64,000 nt of DNA, taken from Microbacterium sp. No. 7 (GTDB lineage Bacteria; Actinomycetota; Actinomycetes; Actinomycetales; Microbacteriaceae). The notes beneath the pieces are model-generated. The model was not told the origin of the DNA. It searched no databases and saw only the letters and a list, made by a program, of their open reading frames with translations. A program made the position numbers and the translations under genes. Below are positions 41,264-49,900 of this stretch, piece after piece (the stretch's first letter is position 1; each line of letters starts with the position of its first letter). Location of the stretch: positions 1 to 64,000 of the forward strand of contig NZ_CP012698.1 of assembly GCF_001314225.1 (NCBI RefSeq), written 5' to 3'.

Positions 41264-42304
41264 CTAGTAGATCGTCCCCATTGCTTCGCGCACCTGGGCC
41301 AGTGTTGACTCCGCCGAAGTGTTCGCAGCCTCATTGCCGTGGCGAAGAATCGCCCGCACGAGATCCTCGTCTTTGGCGAAGGCTTGCCGCCTCACGCGCA
41401 ACGGTTCCAAGAAGTCGTTCACGGCTGTCGCCGTCATGGCTTTCAGGGCGCTGCTGCCGCCATCACCGATCTCGTCGGCTAACTCGGCTGGCTCGACACC
41501 GCGGCACAGCGCGGCCGTCGACAACAGCGCCGAAACACCAGGCCTGTCCTCGGGATCGAAACTGATCCGCCGGTCCTGATCGGTCCGAGTCTGACGAATC
41601 ACCGCAACTGTCTCGTCCGGTGTCATAGATAACGCGATCGCGTTCCCGTAGCTCTTCGACATCTTCCGACCGTCCAAGCCCGGAACCTCCGGCGTCGACG
41701 TGATCAACGCATCCGGAACCGGGAAGACATCCCCATAGCGCTCGTTGAACCGTCGAGCGATCACGCGAGTCATCTCCACATGCGGGAGGTTGTCCTTGCC
41801 GACGGGCACGAGATTGCCTTTGCAGAACAGAATGTCGGCCGCCTGGTGCACCGGATAGGTCAAGAGCAACCCGCTCAACGCGCGCCCGGACGCCGCGAGT
41901 TCCGCTTTGACGGTCGGATTACGATGCAGTTCCGCCTCGGTGACCAAGCTCAGGAACGGCAGCATCAACTGATTCAGCGCCGGCACCGACGAGTGGGTGA
42001 AAATGGTCGTCCGTTCCGGGTCGATGCCCGCGGCGAGATAGTCGAGCACAGCGCTATAGACGTTCTCGCGAACGTGAGCCATCGTGTCTCGGTCGGTGAT
42101 GACCTGATAGTCCGCGAGCACGAGGAACATCTCGACGCCAGCCTGCTGGAGACGCACCCGTTCCCTGATGGTGCCAAAGTAGTGGCCCAGATGCAGCGGC
42201 CCAGTCGGCCGCTCACCCGTGAGGACTCGAAAGTGCTCGGGGTGCTCGGCCACGAGGACCGCGACCTCTGCCGAGCGTTGCGCGGTTGCGATGAAGGACT
42301 CCAT
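41264..42304 (-). CDS. trpS: Auxiliary tryptophanyl-tRNA synthetase (right copy)
   Basis: 346 residues, translated identically to the gene at 20265, with HLGH (38-41), Gln67 and KMSKS (214-218). Two identical copies on one replicon double the gene dosage. Each has its own attenuator leader. The presence of a second TrpRS beside the chromosomal one is the pattern seen in producers and resistant hosts of TrpRS inhibitors; the resistance role is inference. Confidence 0.93.
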   Translation of the reverse strand: MESFIATAQRSAEVAVLVAEHPEHFRVLTGERPTGPLHLGHYFGTIRERVRLQQAGVEMFLVLADYQVITDRDTMAHVRENVYSAVLDYLAAGIDPERTTIFTHSSVPALNQLMLPFLSLVTEAELHRNPTVKAELAASGRALSGLLLTYPVHQAADILFCKGNLVPVGKDNLPHVEMTRVIARRFNERYGDVFPVPDALITSTPEVPGLDGRKMSKSYGNAIALSMTPDETVAVIRQTRTDQDRRISFDPEDRPGVSALLSTAALCRGVEPAELADEIGDGGSSALKAMTATAVNDFLEPLRVRRQAFAKDEDLVRAILRHGNEAANTSAESTLAQVREAMGTIY

Positions 42305-42432
42305 TTGTGTCTCCCGATGATTGGGAGCTACACGGAGTACTCGGGCCGTTCCACGAGCTGCCGTGCAGCCCGTGAACATACTTCAACCGGCTGCTATCGC
42401 AGCCACCACCAAGCGGAACGGTTGAAGTTCAT
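42305..42432 (-). promoter_or_regulatory. Trp attenuator leader of trpS (right copy)
   Basis: The same leader as at 21306-21433: alternative stems over a Trp-codon peptide and a final CTTCCC-type stem (CTCCC/GGGAG, 42311-42327) that holds the trpS ribosome site. Confidence 0.75.
42394..42432 (-). CDS. Leader peptide with three Trp codons (right copy)
   Basis: The 12-codon ORF MNFNRSAWWWLR, identical to that at 21395-21433, ending in TAG. It senses charged tRNA-Trp by ribosome stalling. Confidence 0.82.
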   Translation of the reverse strand: MNFNRSAWWWLR

Positions 42433-42530
42433 GAACGAGATACTACCGGGGCCCGGAACCAAGACCAGAAACCACAGGGTGGGTCCCGTTTAGATTGCCG
42501 CCCTGGGCCCAGCTGAGGTTGACATTCTCA

Positions 42531-42536
42531 CACGCT
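42531..42536. repeat. Target-site duplication CACGCT, right copy
   Basis: CACGCT directly follows the CA end of the right IS21 unit and matches 17615-17620. It encodes part of Ser-Val on the minus strand in the split recombinase (…ELSV/HALRH). Confidence 0.9.
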
Positions 42537-43448
42537 GAGCTCCGGAGGGAGACCCAGCTGATCACGGAGGGCTGCGAACCTCATGTCGATGTAGCGGAGA
42601 CTGACCCGACTGCCGCGTTCGGTCGGCCAGAGCATGCCGGCTTCGTCCGTGAAGCGAGGGCGTGCGTGATCCACCCACTGTGCGAGACCTTGGGTGACCC
42701 ACCCCAGCTCGGGCACGGTCAGCACCGAACGTCGGCGCGGCCCGGAGCCACGCGAGCCCTTACTCCAGCGAACCTCAACGGCACCGAACCGACCGAAACG
42801 AGGAGCCGCGCCATTGGAGCGCATATCCGCGACGTCGAGACCGACCGCCTCAGCACGGCGCAGACCATAGGCGTAGATCGTCTTGAATATCTGCGCGTCC
42901 CGAAGCGCAGCCAGCGCGCCCTTCCTCCCCTGGTCGAGAATGGACTCAACCCGCGCGTCTGCAGCGGCGAAGAACCGCTCGAGTTCGTCATAGGTGAGCG
43001 CCCGGCGCTGCGCCCGCCCTTCGTAGTCGACGAGGTGTGCGGTGGTGTTCCACTCATGGCATATCTGCTGCGGTGCCTGGCCGAACCGGCGTTCGCACTC
43101 GGCCGCCCATTCGTAGCGCCCGTCGCAGAGGTATTCGCAGAAGAGCCGAATGATCATCTGATACGCACGGATGGTCGACCGTGCCGCAGGACGAGCTCCC
43201 GACTTCGCGTGCGTCGTGTAGTCCTCGACGTCGCCGACTGACCACTCCCACGGGTATCGCCCCGTGAAAGCCTCGAACCGGCGAATCGTGAGAATCCTGC
43301 CTTGGATCGTCGAGGCCACAAGGCCTCGACTGACCTGCTGATCGCTCCATCCCGCGAGCATGGCGTCATAGACGAACTGCTTCTCGTCCAGTGGGCGCAC
43401 GTTCCCAAGCAGCCGAAGCGCGGTCGCGCCGCCATGTCCAGAACTCAC
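42531..43448 (-). pseudogene. Tyrosine recombinase, N-terminal part, split by transposon
   Basis: GTG start at 43448 (MSSGHGG...). It carries the SAM-like N-terminal domain and the start of the catalytic domain, including the first catalytic Arg in TIYAYGLRRAEAVGLDVAD, up to GLPPELSV. The remaining 64 residues, with the HALRHTY box and the catalytic Tyr, are at 17420-17620. The complete protein was about 370 residues and the first gene of the coupled trio. Neither half can be active; mobility of the outer element must rely on other copies. Confidence 0.92.
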
Positions 43449-43497
43449 CCCGCCAGTATTGCATTAGATGCACCATTGATGCACCTGCGGCATGCAG

Positions 43498-43818
43498 TCA
43501 GTGCTGTGGAGTCGGCACGTTGAGCGCCGCGAGTTGCTCCTCGGAGCCTCGCGCGATCAGACGCAGGTCACTGTCGTTTTCGTCAATGTTCCACCGCACG
43601 AACGCGCAGCAACGCTGCTCGACCTCGACGAGTTCCCGCAGCCGGCTGATCGAGTCATCGACCTTGGCGTAGTGGACGACAAGCTCGGAATCGGTGCGTT
43701 CTGAGGAGAGCACATAGTCCGCGTCGAACGCTTGCCACTTCTCCACCTGCGCCTTGGCTTCCGCGATGGTCGGGAGCGTGCATGCGATCGGGACGTCCCG
43801 GAATGGGCCCTGCGTCAT
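43498..43818 (-). CDS. Hypothetical protein of metal-resistance operon, 106 aa
   Basis: A 106-residue soluble protein (MTQGPFRDVPIACTLPTIAE at the start) that overlaps the CDF gene by ATGA. It has Cys residues at 13, 69 and 70 (EVEQRCCAFVRW) that could bind a soft metal. Its position after cmtR and the exporter suggests a metal chaperone or accessory. I do not recognise the family by name. Confidence 0.7.
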   Translation of the reverse strand: MTQGPFRDVPIACTLPTIAEAKAQVEKWQAFDADYVLSSERTDSELVVHYAKVDDSISRLRELVEVEQRCCAFVRWNIDENDSDLRLIARGSEEQLAALNVPTPQH

Positions 43819-44486
43819 CGGATCTTCTCCTCTGCGTCTTCATCGTCATCTTCCAGGTCCTCAAGGACCTCGAACGGGGATTCCACGTCGCCGCGCCATG
43901 CTTCCAGCCCCTCGCGGATCGCGAGTACCGCGACGACGAGCGCTGCGACGGAGTCGGCCCACCACCAGCCGAACAGGCTGTTGAGAATGAGGCCGACGAA
44001 CACTGCTCCGGAGAGGTAGACGCACAGGATGAGCTGCTTAGCATCCGCCATCACACTCTTGGAGTCCAGCTCACGTCCCGTGCGGACCTCGAACCAGGCA
44101 AGCAGGGGCATGATGAGCAGGCTCAAAGCGGTGATACCCAGGCCAAACGGGCTATGGTCCGGACCCTCCGCCTGGATCAGGCTCAGGACAGCGTCCACGG
44201 TGACGTATGCGGCGAGAGCGAAGAACGCGATGGCGATCACCTTGACGGTGACCTTCTCCCACCGCTCGGGATCCTTGCGGGTGAACTGCCACGCGATCGC
44301 GGCGGCCGAGAGCACCTCAACGACGGAGTCCAGACCGAACCCAATCAGCGCGGCAGACGATGCGAGCACGCCAGCCCAGACCGCGACGATGGCTTCGATC
44401 ACGTTGTACGTGATCGTGAAACCGACGATGAACCGGACCCGCCGGTGCAGCGTGGTACGACGCGCAGTTGTCAGCGAGGAGTTCAT
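43815..44486 (-). CDS. Cation-diffusion-facilitator metal exporter, 223 aa
   Basis: Start ATG 44486, overlapping the cmtR stop. A six-helix membrane protein with the CDF signature. Helix 2 carries the metal ligand pattern (GFGLDSVVEVLSAAAIAWQF) and helix 5/6 the matching acidic site (WWWADSVAALVVAV). The C-terminus is highly acidic (LEDLEDDDEDAEEKIR). It should export Cd, Zn or a related divalent ion with proton antiport. The regulator CmtR suggests Cd/Pb as inducer. Confidence 0.87.
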   Translation of the reverse strand: MNSSLTTARRTTLHRRVRFIVGFTITYNVIEAIVAVWAGVLASSAALIGFGLDSVVEVLSAAAIAWQFTRKDPERWEKVTVKVIAIAFFALAAYVTVDAVLSLIQAEGPDHSPFGLGITALSLLIMPLLAWFEVRTGRELDSKSVMADAKQLILCVYLSGAVFVGLILNSLFGWWWADSVAALVVAVLAIREGLEAWRGDVESPFEVLEDLEDDDEDAEEKIR

Positions 44487-44842
44487 GCCTGCGCCTCCGT
44501 TCCGCAGCAGCCGGGCACCATGCACGCTGCGTCGAGACACGGTGCGTTCTCGTCGACGGCAAGCGTCACATCGACCAGCGCCGTGAGCGCAGCCGCAAGA
44601 TGCGGGTCAGCGATCTCGTAGCGGGTTTGCCGCCCTTCGGGCTCGGCAACGACGATGCCGCAATCTCGCAGACAGGTGAGGTGGTTCGACACATTCGAGC
44701 GCGAGAGCTCGAGCGAGCGGGAGAGCACAGCCGGGTAGGAAGGTCCCTCGAGCAGGGACATCAAGATCCGGGAGCGGGTCGGGTCCGCCATCGCGCGGCC
44801 GAGTCGGTTCATCACATCTAGACGGGAAGTAATAGTCAGCAC
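44483..44842 (-). CDS. cmtR: CmtR-like ArsR/SmtB cadmium/lead sensor repressor, 119 aa
   Basis: With GTG 44842 as start the protein has Cys57, Cys61 and Cys102, the exact numbering of the Cd/Pb ligands of Mycobacterium tuberculosis CmtR. This fixes the start against ATG 44857. The winged HTH includes RSNVSNHLTCLRDCGIVV. It represses the operon until metal binds. A long palindrome overlaps its start, and TATAGT six bases before GTG suggests a leaderless transcript. Confidence 0.93.
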   Translation of the reverse strand: MLTITSRLDVMNRLGRAMADPTRSRILMSLLEGPSYPAVLSRSLELSRSNVSNHLTCLRDCGIVVAEPEGRQTRYEIADPHLAAALTALVDVTLAVDENAPCLDAACMVPGCCGTEAQA

Positions 44843-44870
44843 TCGATGACTATACATCGAACGCTGACTA
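44833..44870. promoter_or_regulatory. CmtR operator, 16-bp arms
   Basis: TAGTCAGCACTCGATG and CATCGAACGCTGACTA (rc matches at 14 of 16) flank ACTATA. It covers the predicted -10 (TATAGT on the minus strand) and the start of cmtR, so bound repressor would block both. Confidence 0.85.
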
Positions 44871-44926
44871 ATACGCTAGCGTGCACCCAGTCCTTCGAGA
44901 TGCATCTGGTGATTAATGCCCAGAGC

Positions 44927-44953
44927 TTTGTTCATCGCGAATCGTCCGCACAC
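44927..44953 (-). pseudogene. SRAP gene, 5' fragment (codons 1-9)
   Basis: Nine codons on the minus strand read V-C-G-R-F-A-M-N-K. This is the start of an SRAP (HMCES/YedK) protein with catalytic Cys2. The rest begins with T-D-Q-L at 15599. The outer element broke the gene between codons 9 and 10. A short frame reads through into the element (ALGINHQMHLEGLGAR) and stops at 44876. Confidence 0.85.
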
Positions 44954-44984
44954 GCTGCGAGGGTATCCCCTCGGGGTGCGGCGG

Positions 44985-45548
44985 TCAGGAGGCGGGCTGG
45001 GTGATGTCGATGCCGGTGAGCCGGCGGATGTCGGCCACCAGGTTCGGGTAGCTCCTGCTGTCACTGGGGGTGTGCGGGATGGTGATGATCACCCCGGGCC
45101 GGTCGGGATGGAGGGCCTTGCGGTGGCCTCCTCGCGCCGCGGTGATTTGGAAGCCGTGGACGTGCAGCAGCTGCTCGAGCTCGCCGGTGGTGGTTGGCAT
45201 GCGCCGGGAAGGTCCGCCGCCGGCACGTCTTGCGCGGCGATGCGGTGTGGTGTTCGGGTCGACCCGCACGAGGCCGACGATGAGGGCGTGGTCGTCGTCG
45301 GGGACGATGACGCCGAGATCTCCGCGGACATACAGCGTTCCGTTGTGCTGGTGCGTCGGTTCCGTGGAGTGCGGTGAGGAGATCGCCCGGTCGACGTCCG
45401 AGACGTCGATGCCGAGTTCGAGGATCTGAGCTCCCGCTTTGCGTGAGAGCCGGCGCCCTTCCGGCGTGCTCCGGGCCGCGGCCGTGGCGGTCGCCCGGGG
45501 AGCGACTCGCGCGGCGATCTGACGGGGAGTGGGTAGGCCAGAAGTCAT
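44985..45548 (-). CDS. HicA-like domain protein, 187 aa
   Basis: The C-terminal 65 residues (LEQLLHVHGFQITAARGGHRKALHPDRPGVIITIPHTPSDSRSYPNLVADIRRLTGID) match the HicA/YcfA fold, with the His of RGGHRK in the place of the catalytic His. The first 115 residues are an extra region, partly basic, and a mid stretch VRGDLGVIVPDDDHALIVGLVRVDP. No HicB partner lies beside it. An RNA-binding or toxin-like role is inference. It lies upstream of the SRAP start, same direction. Confidence 0.7.
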   Translation of the reverse strand: MTSGLPTPRQIAARVAPRATATAAARSTPEGRRLSRKAGAQILELGIDVSDVDRAISSPHSTEPTHQHNGTLYVRGDLGVIVPDDDHALIVGLVRVDPNTTPHRRARRAGGGPSRRMPTTTGELEQLLHVHGFQITAARGGHRKALHPDRPGVIITIPHTPSDSRSYPNLVADIRRLTGIDITQPAS

Positions 45549-45581
45549 GTGCTCGTGTTGATCGTTTCGTTGGGGGTCGGG

Positions 45582-46007
45582 TCAGGGCATCGCGGGTGAG
45601 AGGCGCCAGAACAGCCACGCCAGACCGTGCAGGAGCAGCGGGAGCATCAGACCGATCACGATGCCGACGACCGTGAGGATGTAGACCTCCGTGGCGACGA
45701 ACGCGATCTGATTGAAGAACGGTGCGAGGGCCAGAGCGACCCACTGCAATGGCGTGATGGCGAGGAGTCTGCCGCCGTTGCCACTCACGATCAGCAGCGC
45801 GAGAAACACGGCCGCGATCGGGACGCCGAGGAGCAGCCAGGTCATCGCGGTGCCGGCGGTGATCGAGAGCGCCAGACCCGCGAGACCGCCAACGATGGCG
45901 ACGATCGAGAGTCGTGTGCTGTTGAATCGGCGTGCCCGGTCGCCCCACACGTAGAGACGGGTGCTCCACGCGGAAAAGTCGAGCCGGTCGCCGGCTGCGT
46001 CGGTCAT
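45582..46007 (-). CDS. Four-helix membrane protein, 141 aa
   Basis: Start ATG 46007 with AAGGGAAC six bases before it. After a short cytosolic N-terminus (MTDAAGDRLDFSAWSTRLYV) four hydrophobic helices follow (about 30-50, 55-75, 82-105, 110-132). It is the first gene behind promoter-like element 2, with the TATATG box only 33 bases upstream. No family is recognised. Co-regulation with pilus and transfer genes suggests a mating-apparatus or surface role. Confidence 0.7.
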   Translation of the reverse strand: MTDAAGDRLDFSAWSTRLYVWGDRARRFNSTRLSIVAIVGGLAGLALSITAGTAMTWLLLGVPIAAVFLALLIVSGNGGRLLAITPLQWVALALAPFFNQIAFVATEVYILTVVGIVIGLMLPLLLHGLAWLFWRLSPAMP

Positions 46008-46039
46008 GATGAGTTCCCTTCTCGTCGGGGTCAGGTACT

Positions 46040-46072
46040 CATATAGGCCGCTGTTCTCCGCCTTCGCGGACA
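46040..46072 (-). promoter_or_regulatory. Promoter-like element 2 (membrane protein/HicA-like)
   Basis: Minus-strand TGTCCGCGAA, 13 bases, GGCCTATATG, 33 bases before the ATG at 46007. The same two blocks at the same spacing occur at four other operon heads. Confidence 0.75.
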
Positions 46073-46130
46073 CGCCGGCGGCTGTGGATTGTGGAAGCGG
46101 CGGAGGCCGGCGGAGTCCTACGCTCGGGCG

Positions 46131-46298
46131 ATGGACGACGCGATGGAGGCCCAGGTGCAGCCACGGTGTCGCGACTGCCGGGTGGTGATGCGGGATCGTC
46201 CCGGCGGATGGCTGTGTCCGGCGTGCGGGTGGGTGATCCCGGTCGACCAGTCGATCGTGGTGCCGGTGTTCACCGGGCCGTCGATCTGGGGCGGGTGA
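46131..46298 (+). CDS. Small zinc-ribbon protein, 55 aa
   Basis: A 55-residue protein with two CxxC pairs (CRDC and CPAC, 16 residues apart) that form a zinc ribbon, and a hydrophobic C-terminal end (SIVVPVFTGPSIWGG). It is on the plus strand, head to tail with neither neighbour. The ribosome site is weak (GGAG farther upstream). The ribbon makes a real gene likely; function unknown. Confidence 0.6.
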   Translation: MDDAMEAQVQPRCRDCRVVMRDRPGGWLCPACGWVIPVDQSIVVPVFTGPSIWGG

Positions 46299-46308
46299 CC
46301 AGGCCTGG

Positions 46309-46926
46309 CTATCCGGCGAGCTTGGCGGCGATCGTGACCAGCAGCGCCGCGGCGACCAGGTAGGGGCCGAATGGCAGGCGCGTGTCGGCGCCGGGTGTTC
46401 GACGTCGACGAGCGAGCAGGATGCCGGCGTGCGGGATGGCGAGGATGTAGCCGGCGACGAGCGCGTACAGCGGGAGCAGCCAGCTGAACCATCCGGTGAG
46501 TAGCCCGATCGCGAGGAACAGCTTGATGTCTCCGGCGGCGAGGGTGCCGACCAGAGCGATCGCCGCGGCGACAGCGAAGATCACCGCGGCGGTGATGGCC
46601 GCCTGAGCGAGCAGCTGCCACTGCCCGGTCGTGGCGGCGAGCCCCGCCCAGTACCCGAGCAGCGCCGCGGCCAGCGGGAAGGTGCCTGCGTTGGGCAGGC
46701 GGCGGGTTCTGGCGTCGATGATGGCCAGGGGCACGCCCACGGCCGCGAACACGGCGATAGCGCCCCACTCCCCCACCCCCAGGCGCGATTCGGCAGCGAG
46801 AGGCGCTGTGAGCGCCGCTGAGAGCCCGAAACCGGCCGCGAGGGCACCGAGACACCACCACAGCAGCCGAGGAGCCGCAGAACGGCGCTGCGGCTCCTCG
46901 GTGCGTGCGGGATGTTCGGTCACCAT
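46309..46926 (-). CDS. Type IV prepilin peptidase (TadV/CpaA-like), 205 aa
   Basis: An A24-family membrane aspartyl protease that removes the leader of pilins. The two catalytic Asp motifs are IIDARTRRLPN and AAGDIKLFLA (GxGD-like AGD-K). About six or seven helices are predicted. Start ATG 46926 chosen; an upstream TTG at 46947 is possible but rare. It follows the LysM/BTAD gene and serves the pilin and TadE-like proteins encoded further up the Tad locus. Confidence 0.88.
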   Translation of the reverse strand: MVTEHPARTEEPQRRSAAPRLLWWCLGALAAGFGLSAALTAPLAAESRLGVGEWGAIAVFAAVGVPLAIIDARTRRLPNAGTFPLAAALLGYWAGLAATTGQWQLLAQAAITAAVIFAVAAAIALVGTLAAGDIKLFLAIGLLTGWFSWLLPLYALVAGYILAIPHAGILLARRRRTPGADTRLPFGPYLVAAALLVTIAAKLAG

Positions 46927-46936
46927 GGCGTCGGGA

Positions 46937-49900
46937 TCAGCTGGCAACGGCGTGCCGGCGACGCAGCTGCTCGATGAGCTCTTCGGTTTCGGGCTCGGGC
47001 TCGGCGTAGTCCGGGTCGATCTGCGTCAGCGCGTGCTCGAGTTGCGTGACCAGGCGCTCGACGCCGGCGATGTCGCCGGCCATGTGCTCGGCGCGGAGTG
47101 CGTCCCGCCAGAAGACCTCGTTGATCGGGTCGACCATGCGGCCGATCGCGGAGGCCAGGCGTGCGTTGCGGGTGTTGCCCTCACGCAGCGACCTGGTTGC
47201 GAGCTCGTGGGCGGCGTCACCGATCGAGGCGATCATTTCCTGGCGCAGCGTCTCGGCCCACACGTAGTACTTCTCCTTGACGCCGGAGATCGGCTGGCCC
47301 TTGACCAGGCCGAGCGCGCGCACGAGGTTCTCGGTCGTCGCTGTGGTCGGGTCGGTGCCGATCAGGGCGAGCCATTCGTCCCAGTCGCTGGCGAACGTGT
47401 CGGTGAGGGCGTAGACACCCTTGGTGGCCGGGACGAGGTAGCTGTGCCCGGCGCGGTCCTTGCCGAGCCAGCGTCGCGCCGCCGTGGTGAGGCGGTTGCG
47501 CGACGACGTGCCGCGGGCCGGGTCGCTGCCGGGCCACAGCGCGTCGTGAACCTGCTCGGTGCTGGCCTCGGGGTGGGTGGCCACGAAGGCGATGAGCTCG
47601 ATCGCGCGCAGACGCTGCGAGTTCCACTGCTGAGCGTTGCTCGGCGCTTCACCCTGCGGGTTGAGCACGGTGACCGGGCCGAGCAGCTGCAGCCGGGGAG
47701 AGCGGAGGTCGACGATCGGCGCGAGGGTGCTCAGGTCGTGAGCGTTGTCGTCGACGGAGATCTCCGCGGTCGTAGTCTCGCCGGCGACGTCGGCCGGATC
47801 GAGCACCTGGTCGATGGCGTCGACGGCAACGGCGTCGACCAGGTGCTCGGCGGGAAGCTCCACGGCGTCGACAACTGTGCCGTTCGGGTCGAGCTCGGCG
47901 GTCTCAGCCTCCGGGTAGGGAGCTTCGTCTGTGGCGCCCTGGAAGATCTCGTCGAGCTCGACTTCGGCCGACGCCGAGGAGTGCTCTACGGCGGGCTGGT
48001 CGTTGGCGACGGTGAACAGGGCGAGGATGCGGGCGTACTCCTCAGCAGTGACGACCTGCGGGGTCAGCGGCAGGGTCGCGCCGTCCGTGTCCGGGATCTC
48101 GAGCTCGGCGGTCGTCCGGTCCTGCAGGCGGAAGTTCCAGCCTCCTGCCAGGTGCCCGGCGGAGATCGCGGCGATCCCCACGCGCGGCACGCGGCTGACG
48201 AGCTCGGCGAGCTCGAGCCGGGTGTGCTCGTCAGGCAGCTGGCCGAGCACGATGATCTCGGGGGTCCAGGACTCCGCCAGGGGGCCGGCGGTGCGCGCCT
48301 GCTCGAGGCTGGTGATCCCGGCGTCCTCGAGCGCCGCGGTGACCTCCTCGGCCTGGCCGCGCAGATCCCGGATCAACGCGTCGACGTCGTCGACGTGACG
48401 GACCCTGCCGGACCCGACCGCGTCGGGCAGCCCGGCGGCGACGCCGACCAGGGTGACCTGCAGGTTCTCCGCCCAGGTGCTGGTCGCGAGCTCGAGGGCC
48501 AGAGCGGTCAGCGCGGCCTCCTCGAGCTCAGGGGTGCCGTCGATGTTGAGCGAGCCGAGCTTCTCGAGATCCACGAGCAGGTGGGCGTCGTTCTCGTCGT
48601 GGCCGAGGGTGACCAGCGCCGGGTACGGCGCAGACGGGATGCGCTCGAGCGGGGCGAGGTCATCGAAGCCGATCGACCACGCCATCTCGTCCGGGGTGTC
48701 CTGACGGAACGGTGCGGGCAGCTGCGCGGGCTCGTCGAGGAAGACGGAGATCTCGTCGGCCGACAGGCGCAGTGCGTACAGGGCCGGGAGGGTAGCTCCG
48801 GTGTCCTGTGCCCAGACCGCGAGCATGCGCAGCGCGTGGTCGACGGCATCCATCCCCTGCGGGTTCTCCACGGCGCGAAGCTCGAGCTCGACGGTGGAGA
48901 TCTCCTCGGCGGGCATCGCGATGCGCTGGCCGGGCTTGCGGTTGCGGCGCTGCTGAACGCGGCGCAGACCGAGGAAGCTGAGCAGCCCGGCGGCGAGTAC
49001 TCCCCCGATACCAAGCGTGCGCCAGTCGGTGACGACGTCGGCCCAGTCGGGGGCGTCGCTCGCTTCGGCGGCCTCGTCGACCTCCGCCGGCGCGGGTGCT
49101 GCCTCGGCAGGTGTGCTCTCCTGCGGTGCCGGCTCGGCCGCCCCGCCATCGGTCACGAAGCCGAGGCCGGTGTCGGTGCCCGCGCCTTCGGCGGGCTCAG
49201 CGGCGGGCTCGCTGGCCTCACCGGCGCCGCCGGTCTGGTCTGCGGTGTCCTCGGTCGTCGACGTCCCTTCGCTGCCCACACCCTGATCGGTGTCGTTCGT
49301 CGCTGAACCGGCGTCGTCGGTCTCGCCCTGAGCGTCGTCGACGGCGGGGTCATCCGTGGCGCCCTGAGCGCCGTCGACGCCGGCGGGCGGTGTGACCGGC
49401 GCGGGAGCCTCGGTCGGCGCTTCGGTGATCGACGCGGCCGCGGCGACGTCGGCGGCAGGGATGGCGACCGTCCATCCGGGCACGATGAGGTTGGGGTCGG
49501 AGATCTGCCGCCCGTCAGGCTGGGTGATGTCACGGGAGGCCTCGTAGATCTCGGTGTACCGCTCTCCCGAGCCGAGCTCGTCTGCGGCGATGTCCCAGAG
49601 CGTGTCTCCGGAGACCACGGTGCGCTGCTCCTCGCCGGTCTGCGTCACGCTGGCGGGCGCCGCGGCCGCATCCGGGAGCTCGAGCACCATTCCGGGGTCG
49701 ATGCCGTCGCGCTGCCCCACGGTGTAGCCGCCGGGCTGGGGGCGATCGCGGTTGAGCTCGACGATCTCCTGGTAGCGCTGGCCGTCGCCAAGGTGCTGCT
49801 CGGCGATCGCCCACAGTGAGTCGCCGGCCTTCACGGTGTAGGTCTGCGCAGCAGCAGGCGCCTGCTCGGCCGTGGCGGCCGCGGGCGCGGTCTCAGCTAC

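Larger units (their letters stand above)
17621..42530. mobile_element. Composite transposon bounded by two IS21-trpS units (24.9 kb)
   Basis: Two direct copies of a 3911-bp IS21-family unit (17621-21531 and 38620-42530) bracket 17,088 bp of unrelated DNA. The outer flanks carry the 6-bp duplication CACGCT, while the inner flanks do not match each other. This shows that the whole block moved as one. The interior holds a catabolic island, an integrase/excisionase pair and an HTH remnant. The insertion splits a tyrosine recombinase gene. The copies look identical, so the insertion is recent. Confidence 0.9.
38620..42530. mobile_element. IS21-family unit carrying trpS, right copy
   Basis: A second 3911-bp copy, 20,999 bases downstream of the first and in direct orientation. 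Every open frame translates identically to the left copy, so the two look the same at nucleotide level as far as I checked by eye. TG...CA ends at 38620 and 42530. Its right end abuts CACGCT, the target duplication. Confidence 0.92.
15600..44929. mobile_element. Outer recombinase element inserted in the SRAP gene
   Basis: SRAP coding sequence stops matching at codon 9/10 on both sides, near 15600 and 44929. Everything between is inserted DNA, 29.3 kb now and about 4.4 kb without the composite transposon. Contents of the original element: three minus-strand recombination genes at one end (tyrosine recombinase, Xre protein, zinc-ribbon recombinase-like protein) and the cmtR/CDF/106-aa metal operon at the other. 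The two ends share only short similarity (CTGGCAATCA versus CTGGGCATTAATCA). Boundaries are good to within a few bases because the Lys codon reads AAG on one side and AAA on the other. Confidence 0.75.

Noticed and set aside
38620..42530. The second trpS/istA/istB block as an assembly duplication
   Set aside because: Distinct flanks on both ends and a target duplication only at the outer ends support a true second copy, not a repeat assembly artefact. Long reads would settle it.
44876..45064. Short frame starting upstream of the SRAP 5' fragment
   Set aside because: The upstream part is arginine/proline-rich read-through. The genuine coding signal is only the nine codons at 44927-44953.
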